This document shows positions 6,097-13,022 of a stretch of 13,022 bases of DNA, in pieces. How positions within the stretch are numbered: position 1 is the first letter of the stretch; each line of letters starts with the position of its first letter. Source of the DNA: Rectinema sp003452735 (GTDB taxonomy: Bacteria > Spirochaetota > Spirochaetia > Treponematales > Rectinemataceae); the NCBI GenBank assembly GCA_035415815.1, contig DAOOGR010000047.1, positions 1-13,022 of the forward strand, given 5' to 3'. The notes beneath the pieces were generated by a model, which had not been told where the DNA came from, ran no database searches, and worked only from the letters and a program-made list of their open reading frames with translations. The translations under genes and the position numbers were made by a program.

Positions 6097-7188
6097 ATGA
6101 GTAAAAAAAGTTCCATTAGAGGCGGACCGATTTCTAAGAACATGCTCTATACAATTATTTTTCTTGGAGCATGCATTCTCTTCATCTTCCTTGCCGATAG
6201 ATTATTCGATGCATTTTCGCTGCGCGTATTCAATCTATGTGCGATCTACATTGTGCTAGCTCTTTCTCTTAATCTGCTAAATGGCTTTACGGGTCTCTTT
6301 TCTCTTGGGCATGCTGGATTCATGGCCGTGGGAGCCTATGTGAGCGCGCTTCTCACTATGCCTGCGCCTCTCAAGGAGATGAATTATTTCCTTGTGCCAA
6401 TCGTTCCATGGCTCCACCATGTTACAATTCCATTTCTGCCCGCGCTTATAATAGCGGGGCTTGTGTCGGCTTGCGTTGGCTTCCTTATTGGTGCTCCTGT
6501 CCTGCGCCTTAGAGACGATTATCTCGCAATCGCAACGCTTGGTTTTGGCGAGATCATCAGAGTAATCATTACAAATGCCCAATCGATAACTAACGGAGCT
6601 CAGGGGCTTAAGGGTCTGCCTCGCTTTTCTACCACGTTTGCGGTATGGACAGCAGCGGGTCTTGTAGTGCTTTTTATGGTTCTTCTTATGCGCTCAAGCT
6701 ATGGGAGAGCAATGAAGGCGGTACGAGATGATGAGCTTGCTGCAGAAGCGATGGGAATCAATGTATTCCGGGTAAAGGTCACCTCATTTACCGTGTCGAG
6801 TTTTCTGGCTGGTATTGGTGGAGCTCTCCTTGGCCATATGATCACCACCATTGACCCAAAAATGTTCACTTTCACGCTTACCTACAATATTTTGCTGATA
6901 GTTGTGCTTGGAGGAGTCGGCTCTATCTCAGGTTCAGTGATATCGGCAATTATAGTTACAGTAATGATGGAGGCGCTGCGTTTCCTCGATGAACCGATAA
7001 ACCTCATCTTTTTCAAGACGCCGGCCATGCCAGGTCTTCGTATGGTCGTATTCTCGATTCTCCTAATGGTGATGATTATCTATCGTCAGAAGGGGCTCAT
7101 GGGCAATAAGGAATTCAGTTGGGAGATGTTCCAGAACGCATTCGTCAAGAAAAGCAAGAAGGGAGGCAGCCATGCCAGAACACCCTGA
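6097..7188 (+). CDS. livM: Branched-chain amino-acid ABC transporter permease LivM
   Basis: This 363-residue inner-membrane permease partners LivH. Diagnostic stretches are LNLLNGFTGLFSLGHAGFMAVGAY (about 58-81), RLRDDYLAIATLGFGEI (137-153), NGAQGLKGLP (166-175) and the coupling loop YGRAMKAVRDDELAAEAMGI (202-221). The C terminus is a short lysine-rich cytoplasmic tail that overlaps the livG start by 17 bases. ATG 6097 has AAGGTG five bases upstream and lies two bases after the livH stop. GTG at 6091 is in frame and would overlap livH by four bases, but it is poorly spaced from a ribosome site. Tight spacing implies translational coupling. Confidence 0.92.
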   Translation: MSKKSSIRGGPISKNMLYTIIFLGACILFIFLADRLFDAFSLRVFNLCAIYIVLALSLNLLNGFTGLFSLGHAGFMAVGAYVSALLTMPAPLKEMNYFLVPIVPWLHHVTIPFLPALIIAGLVSACVGFLIGAPVLRLRDDYLAIATLGFGEIIRVIITNAQSITNGAQGLKGLPRFSTTFAVWTAAGLVVLFMVLLMRSSYGRAMKAVRDDELAAEAMGINVFRVKVTSFTVSSFLAGIGGALLGHMITTIDPKMFTFTLTYNILLIVVLGGVGSISGSVISAIIVTVMMEALRFLDEPINLIFFKTPAMPGLRMVVFSILLMVMIIYRQKGLMGNKEFSWEMFQNAFVKKSKKGGSHARTP

Positions 7189-7948
7189 GCTTATGCTGAG
7201 CACCTCTCATCTCACAATGAAATTTGGTGGCCTTACTGCCGTAAGCGATTTTAATCTGGAAATCCAAAAGAACGAGATCGTCGGACTTATAGGCCCAAAC
7301 GGCGCTGGAAAAACGACGGCTTTCAATATGATAACAGGAATGCTGAGTCCGACCGAAGGAAAAGTCCTTTTCAAAGAAAGAGATATTACTGGGCTTAAAC
7401 CTCACAGCATTACTGCTCTTGGTATAGCGCGGACTTTTCAGAATATCAGACTATTTAAGGAAATGTCCGTGCTCGAGAATGTACTAGTTGCCTGCAATCT
7501 GAGCATAAATACTGGAATACTAGCTGCAACCTTGCACCTTCCAGGATATAGAGCCCGCGAGTCCGAAGCTCGGCGATTTTCCATTGAGTTGCTAGAACAA
7601 GTAGGCCTAGCACATTTAGCAAATGAAAATGGTACAAGTCTTCCGTATGGGCAGCAAAGGCGGCTCGAAATTGCGCGAGCGCTGGCTACAAAGCCGAAGA
7701 TTCTTCTTCTCGATGAGCCGGCTGCAGGTATGAATCCACAGGAATCGTTCGAGCTCATGGATTTTATCCGCAAGATTCGAGATGAATTCGATCTCACTAT
7801 CTTCTTGATTGAGCACCATATGCAGGTGGTCATGGGCGTGTGTGAACGCATGTATGTGCTGGATTATGGCATCACTATTGCTCAAGGCGATCCAGCTTCC
7901 ATTCAGAAAAATCCGAAGGTTATCGAAGCCTATCTAGGAGTGGATTGA
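7172..7948 (+). CDS. livG: Branched-chain amino-acid ABC transporter ATPase LivG
   Basis: The 258-residue ATP-binding subunit has Walker A GPNGAGKTT (41-49), the Q-loop Gln90 (ARTFQNIRLF), the LivG-type signature LPYGQQRR (157-164) in place of LSGGQ, Walker B ILLLDEP (177-183) and the H-loop His215 (LIEHHM). The extra length between Q-loop and signature is usual for LivG. It powers import through LivHM together with LivF. The start overlaps the end of livM, with AAGGGAGG (7159-7166) five bases upstream. Nothing appears damaged. Confidence 0.93.
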   Translation: MPEHPELMLSTSHLTMKFGGLTAVSDFNLEIQKNEIVGLIGPNGAGKTTAFNMITGMLSPTEGKVLFKERDITGLKPHSITALGIARTFQNIRLFKEMSVLENVLVACNLSINTGILAATLHLPGYRARESEARRFSIELLEQVGLAHLANENGTSLPYGQQRRLEIARALATKPKILLLDEPAAGMNPQESFELMDFIRKIRDEFDLTIFLIEHHMQVVMGVCERMYVLDYGITIAQGDPASIQKNPKVIEAYLGVD

Positions 7949-8661
7949 TGCTGGAAATCAAGAATCTTTCAGTTTATTACGGAGGTATTCATGCCCTCCA
8001 GGGAATAGATCTCGATATTCCGGATAAAAAGATCGTTACGCTTATAGGGGCCAATGGCGCTGGGAAAAGCACCACGCTACGTGCCATTGCGGGGCTCGTA
8101 AAGCCGAGCTCTGGCGAGGTGCTTCTCCAGGGATCGGTCATATCCGGAAGGCCGACCCTGGAAATCGTTCAGAAAGGCGTAGCACTGGTACCGGAAGGTA
8201 GGCGAATATTCTCGAATCTTTCGGTAGAAGAGAATTTGCTTCTTGGTGCCTATTCTAGAACGGACAAGAAGGCCGTGATTGCAGATCTTGAGCATGTATA
8301 TGAGCTTTTCCCAAGACTTAAAGAAAGAAGGGCGCAGAAGGGCGGAACGCTCTCGGGTGGAGAACAGCAGATGCTTGCAGTAGGTCGAGGACTTATGTCG
8401 AAGCCCAAGCTGCTCATGATGGATGAACCTTCTCTAGGTCTTGCTCCACTTATATCGAAGATGATTTTCGAAATAATCAAGCAGATAAATTCAGAAGGAA
8501 CGACGGTATTGCTTGTAGAGCAGAATGCAAAGGCGGCTCTTGAAGTAGCTGACTATGGTTATGTCTTAGAGACTGGTCGCATCTCGCTTTTTGGTGCGGG
8601 GCATGAGCTACTCCAAGATGACCGTGTGAGAAAGGCATATCTGGGCGAAGCGCAACAGTAG
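7948..8661 (+). CDS. livF: Branched-chain amino-acid ABC transporter ATPase LivF
   Basis: The 237-residue second ATPase has Walker A GANGAGKST (34-42), the LivF hallmark VPEGRRIFSNLSVEENL (81-97), signature LSGGEQQML (135-143), Walker B LLMMDEPSLGL (155-165) and the VEQN segment (190-193) normal for LivF. Its ATG shares one base with the livG TGA (TGATG), a classic coupled junction. AGGAG (7936-7940) lies inside the livG end. The last 38 bases before the convergent gene's stop show no convincing terminator. Confidence 0.93.
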   Translation: MLEIKNLSVYYGGIHALQGIDLDIPDKKIVTLIGANGAGKSTTLRAIAGLVKPSSGEVLLQGSVISGRPTLEIVQKGVALVPEGRRIFSNLSVEENLLLGAYSRTDKKAVIADLEHVYELFPRLKERRAQKGGTLSGGEQQMLAVGRGLMSKPKLLMMDEPSLGLAPLISKMIFEIIKQINSEGTTVLLVEQNAKAALEVADYGYVLETGRISLFGAGHELLQDDRVRKAYLGEAQQ

Positions 8662-8699
8662 AGAGCAACAGCAGAGCCTATTTGGGCGACGAATTAATT

Positions 8700-10190
8700 T
8701 TAGAAGTGCCTCAGCCTTAAGACCATTACAAGCCTGGTGATATTGCGCAAAACGCCAAACAATAGAGCTGTCATAAGCATAGTTGATACCCCAGGCTCGA
8801 AGGCTATTATTTCCTGGTAAGTTACCTGCCATCCCACGAGCGCTCCAATGGCGAGGGGAGCCAAGAGTACTATGAGAATGCGCAGCACCAAGCCAACAAT
8901 CGTTCTAACCATAACAAAGCGGGCATAAAGCTGGGATATGCTAGTCTCGCGGTACTTAAGTAGGTTCTTAGCCCAGGAATAAGACATAAGTGTTTGCAAG
9001 ATTACGTTTAGCAAGTAAATAATAAAGATGAAACCAAGCACGAGTTGAGCACGCTGTGTGGGGAAGGATCGACGACTCTCTCCTTCGAACAATACTTGTT
9101 CTGCACAGGAGACCAGCTTTGGCAGTAGAAAGTTTGAGATGAGCACACCATCCTGTGGACAGAGAATAGCTATTGCGGAGTTGCGCTCAGGATAGATGAC
9201 GATACGCGATGCATAGCCTCGAATCGAGCCTCCCTGGAAAATAGAGCGACCTTCTTTGTTCTCGATGATACGCCATCCAAAACCCGTATCTCCATCCTTG
9301 TAGAGGGGTTGATAAAGCATGGGTGTCTGTGCTGAAGAGAGCCCAGGGATTCTCTGGCCATGTTTTGGCGATACAACGAATCTCAAAAATTTTGCAAGAT
9401 CTTCGCTTGTGGTTACTATGCCATCGGAAGGCGCTGCATCATATGGGAATTTTTCTACATAGGGAAATGTAAGGCCAAAAAACGAGCCAGCACCCACCGC
9501 GATACGCAGCATGGAAGATGGCTCGGCGGTAGTAGATCGCATGTCAAGCGGAATAGCGATCATCGATTCAAGGAGCTCCGAATACTTCATACCCGAGGCC
9601 TTTTCCAGAATTGCACCTACGATTCGGTAAGAAAGGCGACTCCGTGTATATTTTTCTGTAGGAAAATGGGAACTTAAAAATAGATCTGCGTCTGGTAGAC
9701 CTGCCTCGAGACCCATTGTTTCCGGATCGAATTCTGGAAGGTCTTTCTCTGGAAACGCAACACGATGCGCCGCAAGAAGGCGTAGAGTAAGTGGCAGCTC
9801 TAGAGAATCACCACCAGCTGTTCTTGCTTTGAGCGAACCGAGTTCTGGAATAAAGTGAGTAATTGGCACATCGAGAGATATTTTTTTTTCGTTTACGAGC
9901 TGTGCAAGAAGCGTCCCCGTAAAGATCTCCGACGCTGGCCCGATATATAAGGGGGTAGAGGTATCTAGAAGATTTCGCTGTCCATCAAAGCCATAGGCTT
10001 TATTAAAGACGATTTCTCCACCCTTGATTATTGCTACCTCATAACCAGCAATTCCCTGGCGTACTCGCTCGTTTTTGAAAAGCGAATCGAAATCTCTATA
10101 ATTCTCTGGTCCTAGGTCTGGGATGTAGAGAGCGGCAAGGATGATTACAGCGACAAGAATCCATGGAATTATTCGGCGCAGAAACTTCAT
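8700..10190 (-). CDS. Membrane-anchored serine beta-lactamase-like protein, probably catalytically dead
   Basis: The 496-residue product has an N-terminal membrane anchor (about 7-23), an extracytoplasmic domain of the class C beta-lactamase/S12 serine hydrolase fold (about 35-365), and about three C-terminal membrane segments (about 382-402, 430-456, 466-485). The fold is recognisable from YEVAIIKGGEIVFNKAYGFDG, VPITHFIPEL, YRIVGAILEKASG and SRIVIYPERNSAIAIL. The catalytic motifs are not conserved. The SxxK position reads IGPASEIF (83-90), with Pro85 for Ser and Glu88 for Lys. The Y-x-N position reads R-S-R (183-185). The H/K-x-G position reads QGG (319-321). I infer a pseudoenzyme with a binding or sensing role; an unorthodox hydrolase cannot be excluded. 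No clear Shine-Dalgarno precedes ATG 10190, but the N-terminal basic-hydrophobic pattern supports it. It has its own promoter and is not obviously co-transcribed with glnN. Confidence 0.75.
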   Translation of the reverse strand: MKFLRRIIPWILVAVIILAALYIPDLGPENYRDFDSLFKNERVRQGIAGYEVAIIKGGEIVFNKAYGFDGQRNLLDTSTPLYIGPASEIFTGTLLAQLVNEKKISLDVPITHFIPELGSLKARTAGGDSLELPLTLRLLAAHRVAFPEKDLPEFDPETMGLEAGLPDADLFLSSHFPTEKYTRSRLSYRIVGAILEKASGMKYSELLESMIAIPLDMRSTTAEPSSMLRIAVGAGSFFGLTFPYVEKFPYDAAPSDGIVTTSEDLAKFLRFVVSPKHGQRIPGLSSAQTPMLYQPLYKDGDTGFGWRIIENKEGRSIFQGGSIRGYASRIVIYPERNSAIAILCPQDGVLISNFLLPKLVSCAEQVLFEGESRRSFPTQRAQLVLGFIFIIYLLNVILQTLMSYSWAKNLLKYRETSISQLYARFVMVRTIVGLVLRILIVLLAPLAIGALVGWQVTYQEIIAFEPGVSTMLMTALLFGVLRNITRLVMVLRLRHF

Positions 10191-10246
10191 CAGTCACTAT
10201 CGTAGCAGGAGCGGGCTAGTAGAGCAACATGGCCTCAGTTTCCTAG

Positions 10247-10274
10247 ATTATAGCGCTTCAAGCTGGAGTGTCTA
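10247..10274 (-). promoter_or_regulatory. Sigma-70 promoter of the beta-lactamase-like gene
   Basis: Reading the minus strand, TAGACA (10274-10269, 5 of 6) is followed by 16 bases and a perfect TATAAT (10252-10247). Transcription would start near 10240, about 50 bases before the ATG. One copy of a short repeat overlaps the -10/spacer and three more lie just upstream. Confidence 0.6.
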
Positions 10275-10314
10275 AACTATAGTGCTCCAGAGTGCTCCAG
10301 ACCTTAGCGCTCCA
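10252..10314 (-). repeat. Cluster of four TGRAGCRCT-type repeats
   Basis: On the minus strand the nonamers are TGGAGCGCT (10314-10306), TGGAGCACT (10299-10291 and 10289-10281) and TGAAGCGCT (10260-10252). A related inverted element, CTGGAGTG, lies on the plus strand at 10263-10270. The spacing is irregular (15, 10 and 29 bases between starts), unlike a CRISPR. The cluster overlaps and precedes the promoter of the beta-lactamase-like gene, so it may be a multi-site operator. It also lies 30 to 90 bases beyond the glnN stop. Confidence 0.5.
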
Positions 10315-10344
10315 AACCTCTTACCTGATGAGTGGACTCTTAAC

Positions 10345-12498
10345 TCAGAGAGTAAAGAGTAGATCGCCATAGGTGGGGATCGGCCATAAATCTTGAGGCA
10401 CAATGCACTCTAGTTCGTCACAAGTTTCTCTGAGCTCATCCATATGAGGGGCAACTGAGTCTCGGAATAGCTTTGCTCGTTCAAGATTATTTTCTGTGTG
10501 TATAGCATCGTCGAGGGCTTTCTCGAGGGAATCGAGGCCTTCTGCAGATTTTGCAGTAAGCTGGGCTATGCGCTTGGCATAGGTTTCTTGTACGTCGAAA
10601 TGCGCTCCAATGGAGGCTATATCGGTACAGGAAACACTATAGCGTCTTGCTGCTTCGCTTGCTGCAGGAATAATGAATCTCCGAACAAGGTCGATCATCA
10701 TAGCGGCTTCGATTTTTATCTGCTTGGAGTAACGTTCGAGATAGATATGCTGCCGAGCCTCAGTCTCCTCAGGCAAAAGAACGCAGAGATCGGTCAACAT
10801 TTTTACATTGTCTGGCTTGGTCAGCTCTTGAATAGCATCAACCGCGGAGCGGATAATCGGTAGTCCTCTTTGCTCTGCCTCATGTATCCAGTCGATTGAA
10901 TATCCATTGCCATTGAACACAACGCGTCGATGCTCTTGCCAGGATTTTTGCGCAACAAAGCGTGCAGCATCGAGCAAGGGCATGCCTTTTGTTAATTCTT
11001 TCTCGATCTCTCTAGAGATGTGATTCAAAGCTTCAGCAACTGCAGTATTCAGCATGGTAAGTGGAGTTGCTGCAGACTGCGAAGAACCCACCATACGAAA
11101 TTCAAATTTGTTGCCAGTAAAAGCGAAAGGGCTTGTGCGATTTCTATCGGAGAAGTCACGTGAGAGTTTTGGAAGGCTCCTTATGCCAAGCTCCAATAAG
11201 GCATTGGCAATTTTTTGTGTATTATTCTGGCTTTGGAGCGAATCGAAAAGGTCATAGAGTGGTTTTCCAAGGTATATCGAAAGAATTACAGGTGGTGCCT
11301 CATTGCCACCAAGCCTCCGGTCGTTACCTGCGGTTGCAGTAGTAGCACGCAGAAGCCCGGCACGTCTATCTACAGCCTCGATTACCGAAAGAGAAAAAAG
11401 AACAAATCGCATGAATCTGAACCTTGCATCTTCCTCGGATGAAGTATCCGCGACTACGGCTGGGTCTAGAAGATCGATACCCTTGTCAGTTCCTATTGAC
11501 CAGTTTACATGTTTTCCCGAGCCATTTAAGCCTTCAAAGGGCTTTTCATGTAAGAGCGCAGCAAGGCCATGATGCTCCGCGATCTTACAAATGGTTTCCA
11601 TTACAAGTTGGTTGGCATCGGCGGCCATATTTGCCTGTGAGTAAATACAGGCTATTTCGAATTGATTAGGAGCTACCTCATTGTGCTGGGTTTTAGCAGA
11701 TATTCCCATTGCCCAGAGCTCGCTGTTGAGCTCGTTCATAAAAGCGGCTGCCTTCTCTTCTATGGCTCCGTAGTAATGATCTTCGAGCTCCTGACCCTTC
11801 GCCGCCATCGACCCTAGCACTGTGCGACCGCAGAGCTTTAGATCAGGCCGTTTTCTATAGAGTTCGGCATTTACGAGGAAATATTCCTGCTCAGGACCAG
11901 CATAGACGATAATTCGCTCAGTTTCGCTGTCGCCTAGGAGGCGCAGCAAACGAAGGCCAGCGCAATTTAGTGCTTCCATCGAACGCAACAGAGGCACTTT
12001 CTTGTCCAGAGCAAGTCCGGTATAGGACACGAATGCCGTAGGAATGCATAGAATAAGGCGATCGGCGTTTCTTTTTAGAAATGCTGGGCTTGTAACATCC
12101 CATGCGGTATAACCGCGAGCCTCGAAGGTTGCCCTAAGGCCGCCCGAGGCAAAGCTAGAGGCATCGGGTTCGCCCTTTATTAGATCTTTGCCCGAGAACT
12201 CCATCAGAATACCTCCACTGGGCTGTGGTGACACGAAGGATTCCTGCTTCTCGGCAGTAAGCCCAGAAAGAGGATGGAACCAGTGGGTATAATGAGTCGC
12301 GCCATGGTCAGAGGCCCACTCCTTCATTGCTGAGGCAACGATCTCTGCAATGTCCAGTGTAAGCTCTCTCTTGCCAGCTTGAATATCTAGAATCGCTTCA
12401 AAAGCTGAGCGAGGAAGGCGCTCTCGCATTACATCATTGGAAAAACAGCGGCTACCGAAGTGCTGGGTCAAAGAAAAAGCATGAGAATATTGATTCAT
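10345..12498 (-). CDS. glnN: Glutamine synthetase type III
   Basis: The 717-residue cytoplasmic enzyme makes glutamine from glutamate, ammonium and ATP. Its length is typical of GSIII (about 700-730) and far from GSI/GSII. Key blocks are GPEQEYF (201-207) and NEVAPNQFE (273-281) with the metal-binding glutamates, the ATP/glutamate site GLNGSGKHVNWS (323-334), the flap region GNDRRLGGNEAPP (391-403) and FTGNKFEFRMVGSSQS (460-475). In the flap block the usual GNDHRLGANEAPP has Arg for His and Gly for Ala, a mild deviation. ATG 12498 has GGAG eight bases upstream; a longer frame from 12573 would run through the promoter. A sigma-54 promoter and an adjacent sigma-54 activator gene suggest induction by nitrogen limitation. 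Confidence 0.95.
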   Translation of the reverse strand: MNQYSHAFSLTQHFGSRCFSNDVMRERLPRSAFEAILDIQAGKRELTLDIAEIVASAMKEWASDHGATHYTHWFHPLSGLTAEKQESFVSPQPSGGILMEFSGKDLIKGEPDASSFASGGLRATFEARGYTAWDVTSPAFLKRNADRLILCIPTAFVSYTGLALDKKVPLLRSMEALNCAGLRLLRLLGDSETERIIVYAGPEQEYFLVNAELYRKRPDLKLCGRTVLGSMAAKGQELEDHYYGAIEEKAAAFMNELNSELWAMGISAKTQHNEVAPNQFEIACIYSQANMAADANQLVMETICKIAEHHGLAALLHEKPFEGLNGSGKHVNWSIGTDKGIDLLDPAVVADTSSEEDARFRFMRFVLFSLSVIEAVDRRAGLLRATTATAGNDRRLGGNEAPPVILSIYLGKPLYDLFDSLQSQNNTQKIANALLELGIRSLPKLSRDFSDRNRTSPFAFTGNKFEFRMVGSSQSAATPLTMLNTAVAEALNHISREIEKELTKGMPLLDAARFVAQKSWQEHRRVVFNGNGYSIDWIHEAEQRGLPIIRSAVDAIQELTKPDNVKMLTDLCVLLPEETEARQHIYLERYSKQIKIEAAMMIDLVRRFIIPAASEAARRYSVSCTDIASIGAHFDVQETYAKRIAQLTAKSAEGLDSLEKALDDAIHTENNLERAKLFRDSVAPHMDELRETCDELECIVPQDLWPIPTYGDLLFTL

Positions 12499-12506
12499 AA
12501 AAAGTT

Positions 12507-12510
12507 CTCC
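12507..12510 (-). promoter_or_regulatory. Ribosome binding site of glnN
   Basis: The minus strand reads GGAG eight bases before ATG 12498, inside the roughly 30-base 5' UTR predicted from the sigma-54 promoter. This decides against the in-frame ATG at 12573, which lies upstream of the transcription start. Confidence 0.7.
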
Positions 12511-12539
12511 ATGAAAAAAAGAATATTTCGTATAAAAGA

Positions 12540-12555
12540 AGCAAGAAGTGTGCCC
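12540..12555 (-). promoter_or_regulatory. Sigma-54 promoter of glnN
   Basis: The minus strand reads GGCACACTTCTTGCT from 12554. Compared with the consensus TGGCACG-N4-TTGCW it matches GGCAC, the exact GG-to-GC spacing, TTGC and the final W. The GG is at 12554-12553 and the GC at 12542-12541. Transcription would begin near 12529, about 30 bases before the ATG. This fits NtrC/NifA-type activation. Confidence 0.75.
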
Positions 12556-12565
12556 AAATTGGGCA
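12551..12565. promoter_or_regulatory. Palindrome overlapping the glnN -24 element
   Basis: TGCCCAAATTGGGCA is a perfect 15-base palindrome (odd centre) that includes the GG of the sigma-54 -24 element. A protein bound here would compete with sigma-54 polymerase. A second perfect palindrome with the same AAATT core, GCGAAATTCGC, lies at 12595-12605. Confidence 0.5.
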
Positions 12566-12705
12566 ATTCGCATTATGTGGACGATTTTAAGTTTGCGAAA
12601 TTCGCTTCTATATATCTATATGAGGTATAAAATGGCATTGTGTGCGAAATAGTACCATTGACTCATAAGTATTCCAAAATGGGCTCTTTCCATGGAATAA
12701 TAATT

Positions 12706-12743
12706 ACAAAATTGTAAGACTAAGCAAAAACTTACAATTTTGT
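12706..12743. repeat. 13-base inverted repeat downstream of the NifA-like gene
   Basis: ACAAAATTGTAAG (12706-12718) and CTTACAATTTTGT (12731-12743) are exact inverted copies around 12 bases. The left arm with its flank also contains a nested TTACAA-N2-TTGTAA dyad. It begins about 30 bases after the stop of the NifA-like gene on the minus strand. It may be an AT-rich terminator hairpin (no T run follows on the minus strand) or an operator upstream of glnN. Confidence 0.45.
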
Positions 12744-12774
12744 CTTGGATCGGTATTGCAAGATTAAAAAGGAC

Positions 12775-13022
12775 CTAAAATTTAGTCTTGAATCTACGAG
12801 GATCGATTCTATGGCGCTGGATCGCATATCGTATCCTTCGCTCGGTGACCATGAGCCGCCTTGCTGCAGCCGCGACATTGCCATTTTCCAGTTTAAGGGC
12901 TTCGATTATGAGTTCTTTTTCGAGGCGGAAGATCTCGGCGTCGAGACCTGTTTTGGGCTCTGTGCCCGTCGAGGCTGCAGACTGGAGGCTTGGGGGCAAA
13001 TGGTAGGCGTGGATTACCCCAT
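12775..13022 (-). CDS. nifA: NifA-like sigma-54 transcriptional activator, C-terminal end (partial)
   Basis: The frame stays open from the TAG at 12775-12777 to the window edge, so only the last 82 or so residues are present. It begins within the end of the AAA+ domain (GVIHAYHLPPSLQS, typical of NifA). It continues through a linker of about 20 residues to a Fis-type helix-turn-helix: EKELIIEALKLENGNVAAAARRL, then VTERRIRYAIQRH, then IDPRRF. The closing R-x-I-D-P-R-R-F pattern is the part that most favours NifA over NtrC. It would bind enhancer sites and activate sigma-54 polymerase at nif and related promoters. The sigma-54 promoter of glnN just downstream is a candidate target. No sensor domain is visible here, so other NtrC-family activators remain possible. 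Confidence 0.75.
   Translation of the reverse strand, partial: GVIHAYHLPPSLQSAASTGTEPKTGLDAEIFRLEKELIIEALKLENGNVAAAARRLMVTERRIRYAIQRHRIDPRRFKTKF

Noticed and set aside
7438..7851. 137-residue minus-strand frame inside livG
   Set aside because: It is antisense to the ATPase motifs and is explained by codon bias of livG.
10252..10314. Short CRISPR-like array
   Set aside because: The repeats are only nine bases, the spacing is irregular and no cas genes are present.
12499..12573. Longer glnN product starting at 12573
   Set aside because: Its start lies upstream of the predicted sigma-54 transcription start and has no ribosome site; the added residues are not GSIII-like.
12713..12736. GlnR/TnrA-type box (TGTNA...TNACA)
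   Set aside because: The spacer is 14 bases instead of the required 7.

Overview
This window reads like chromosomal DNA of a diderm, probably anaerobic and nitrogen-fixing bacterium. My best guess is a treponeme-like spirochaete, judged from the style of the proteins, the combination of a type III glutamine synthetase with a NifA-type regulator, and a relaxed lipobox. That assignment is inference, not proof. The theme is nitrogen and amino-acid metabolism: asparagine formation, amino-acid import, glutamine synthesis and a sigma-54 activator.

Layout from left to right. 1-599 is the 3' part of a probable DDE transposase. 600-1019 is a regulatory leader: a 28-codon open frame with 8 Asn codons, a strong rho-independent terminator, and an alternative pairing that would disrupt that terminator. 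This is the full architecture of a ribosome-stalling attenuator. It precedes an asparaginyl-tRNA-synthetase-like protein (1020-2264) that lacks a full anticodon-binding domain and is probably an asparagine synthetase. A convergent FAD-dependent dehydrogenase follows (3649-2363). From a divergent promoter region carrying a perfect palindrome runs a complete branched-chain amino-acid ABC transporter operon, livK-livH-livM-livG-livF (3895-8661). Two hairpins separate livK from livHMGF, and the later genes are tightly packed or overlapping.

The right third is on the minus strand. A membrane-anchored protein with a serine beta-lactamase-like fold (10190-8700) appears to have lost all three catalytic motifs. 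It has its own sigma-70-type promoter, embedded in a cluster of short repeats. Upstream lies glnN, type III glutamine synthetase (12498-10345), with a near-consensus sigma-54 promoter overlapped by a 15-base palindrome. The right edge holds the C-terminal end of a NifA-like sigma-54 activator (12775 to beyond 13022).

How it may work together (inference): Liv imports amino acids, GlnN assimilates ammonium under sigma-54 control by the neighbouring or a related activator, and the AsnRS-like enzyme makes asparagine under feedback from charged tRNA-Asn read by the leader peptide. The Asn-rich attenuator is the most unusual element here. No CRISPR array, rRNA or tRNA gene was seen.
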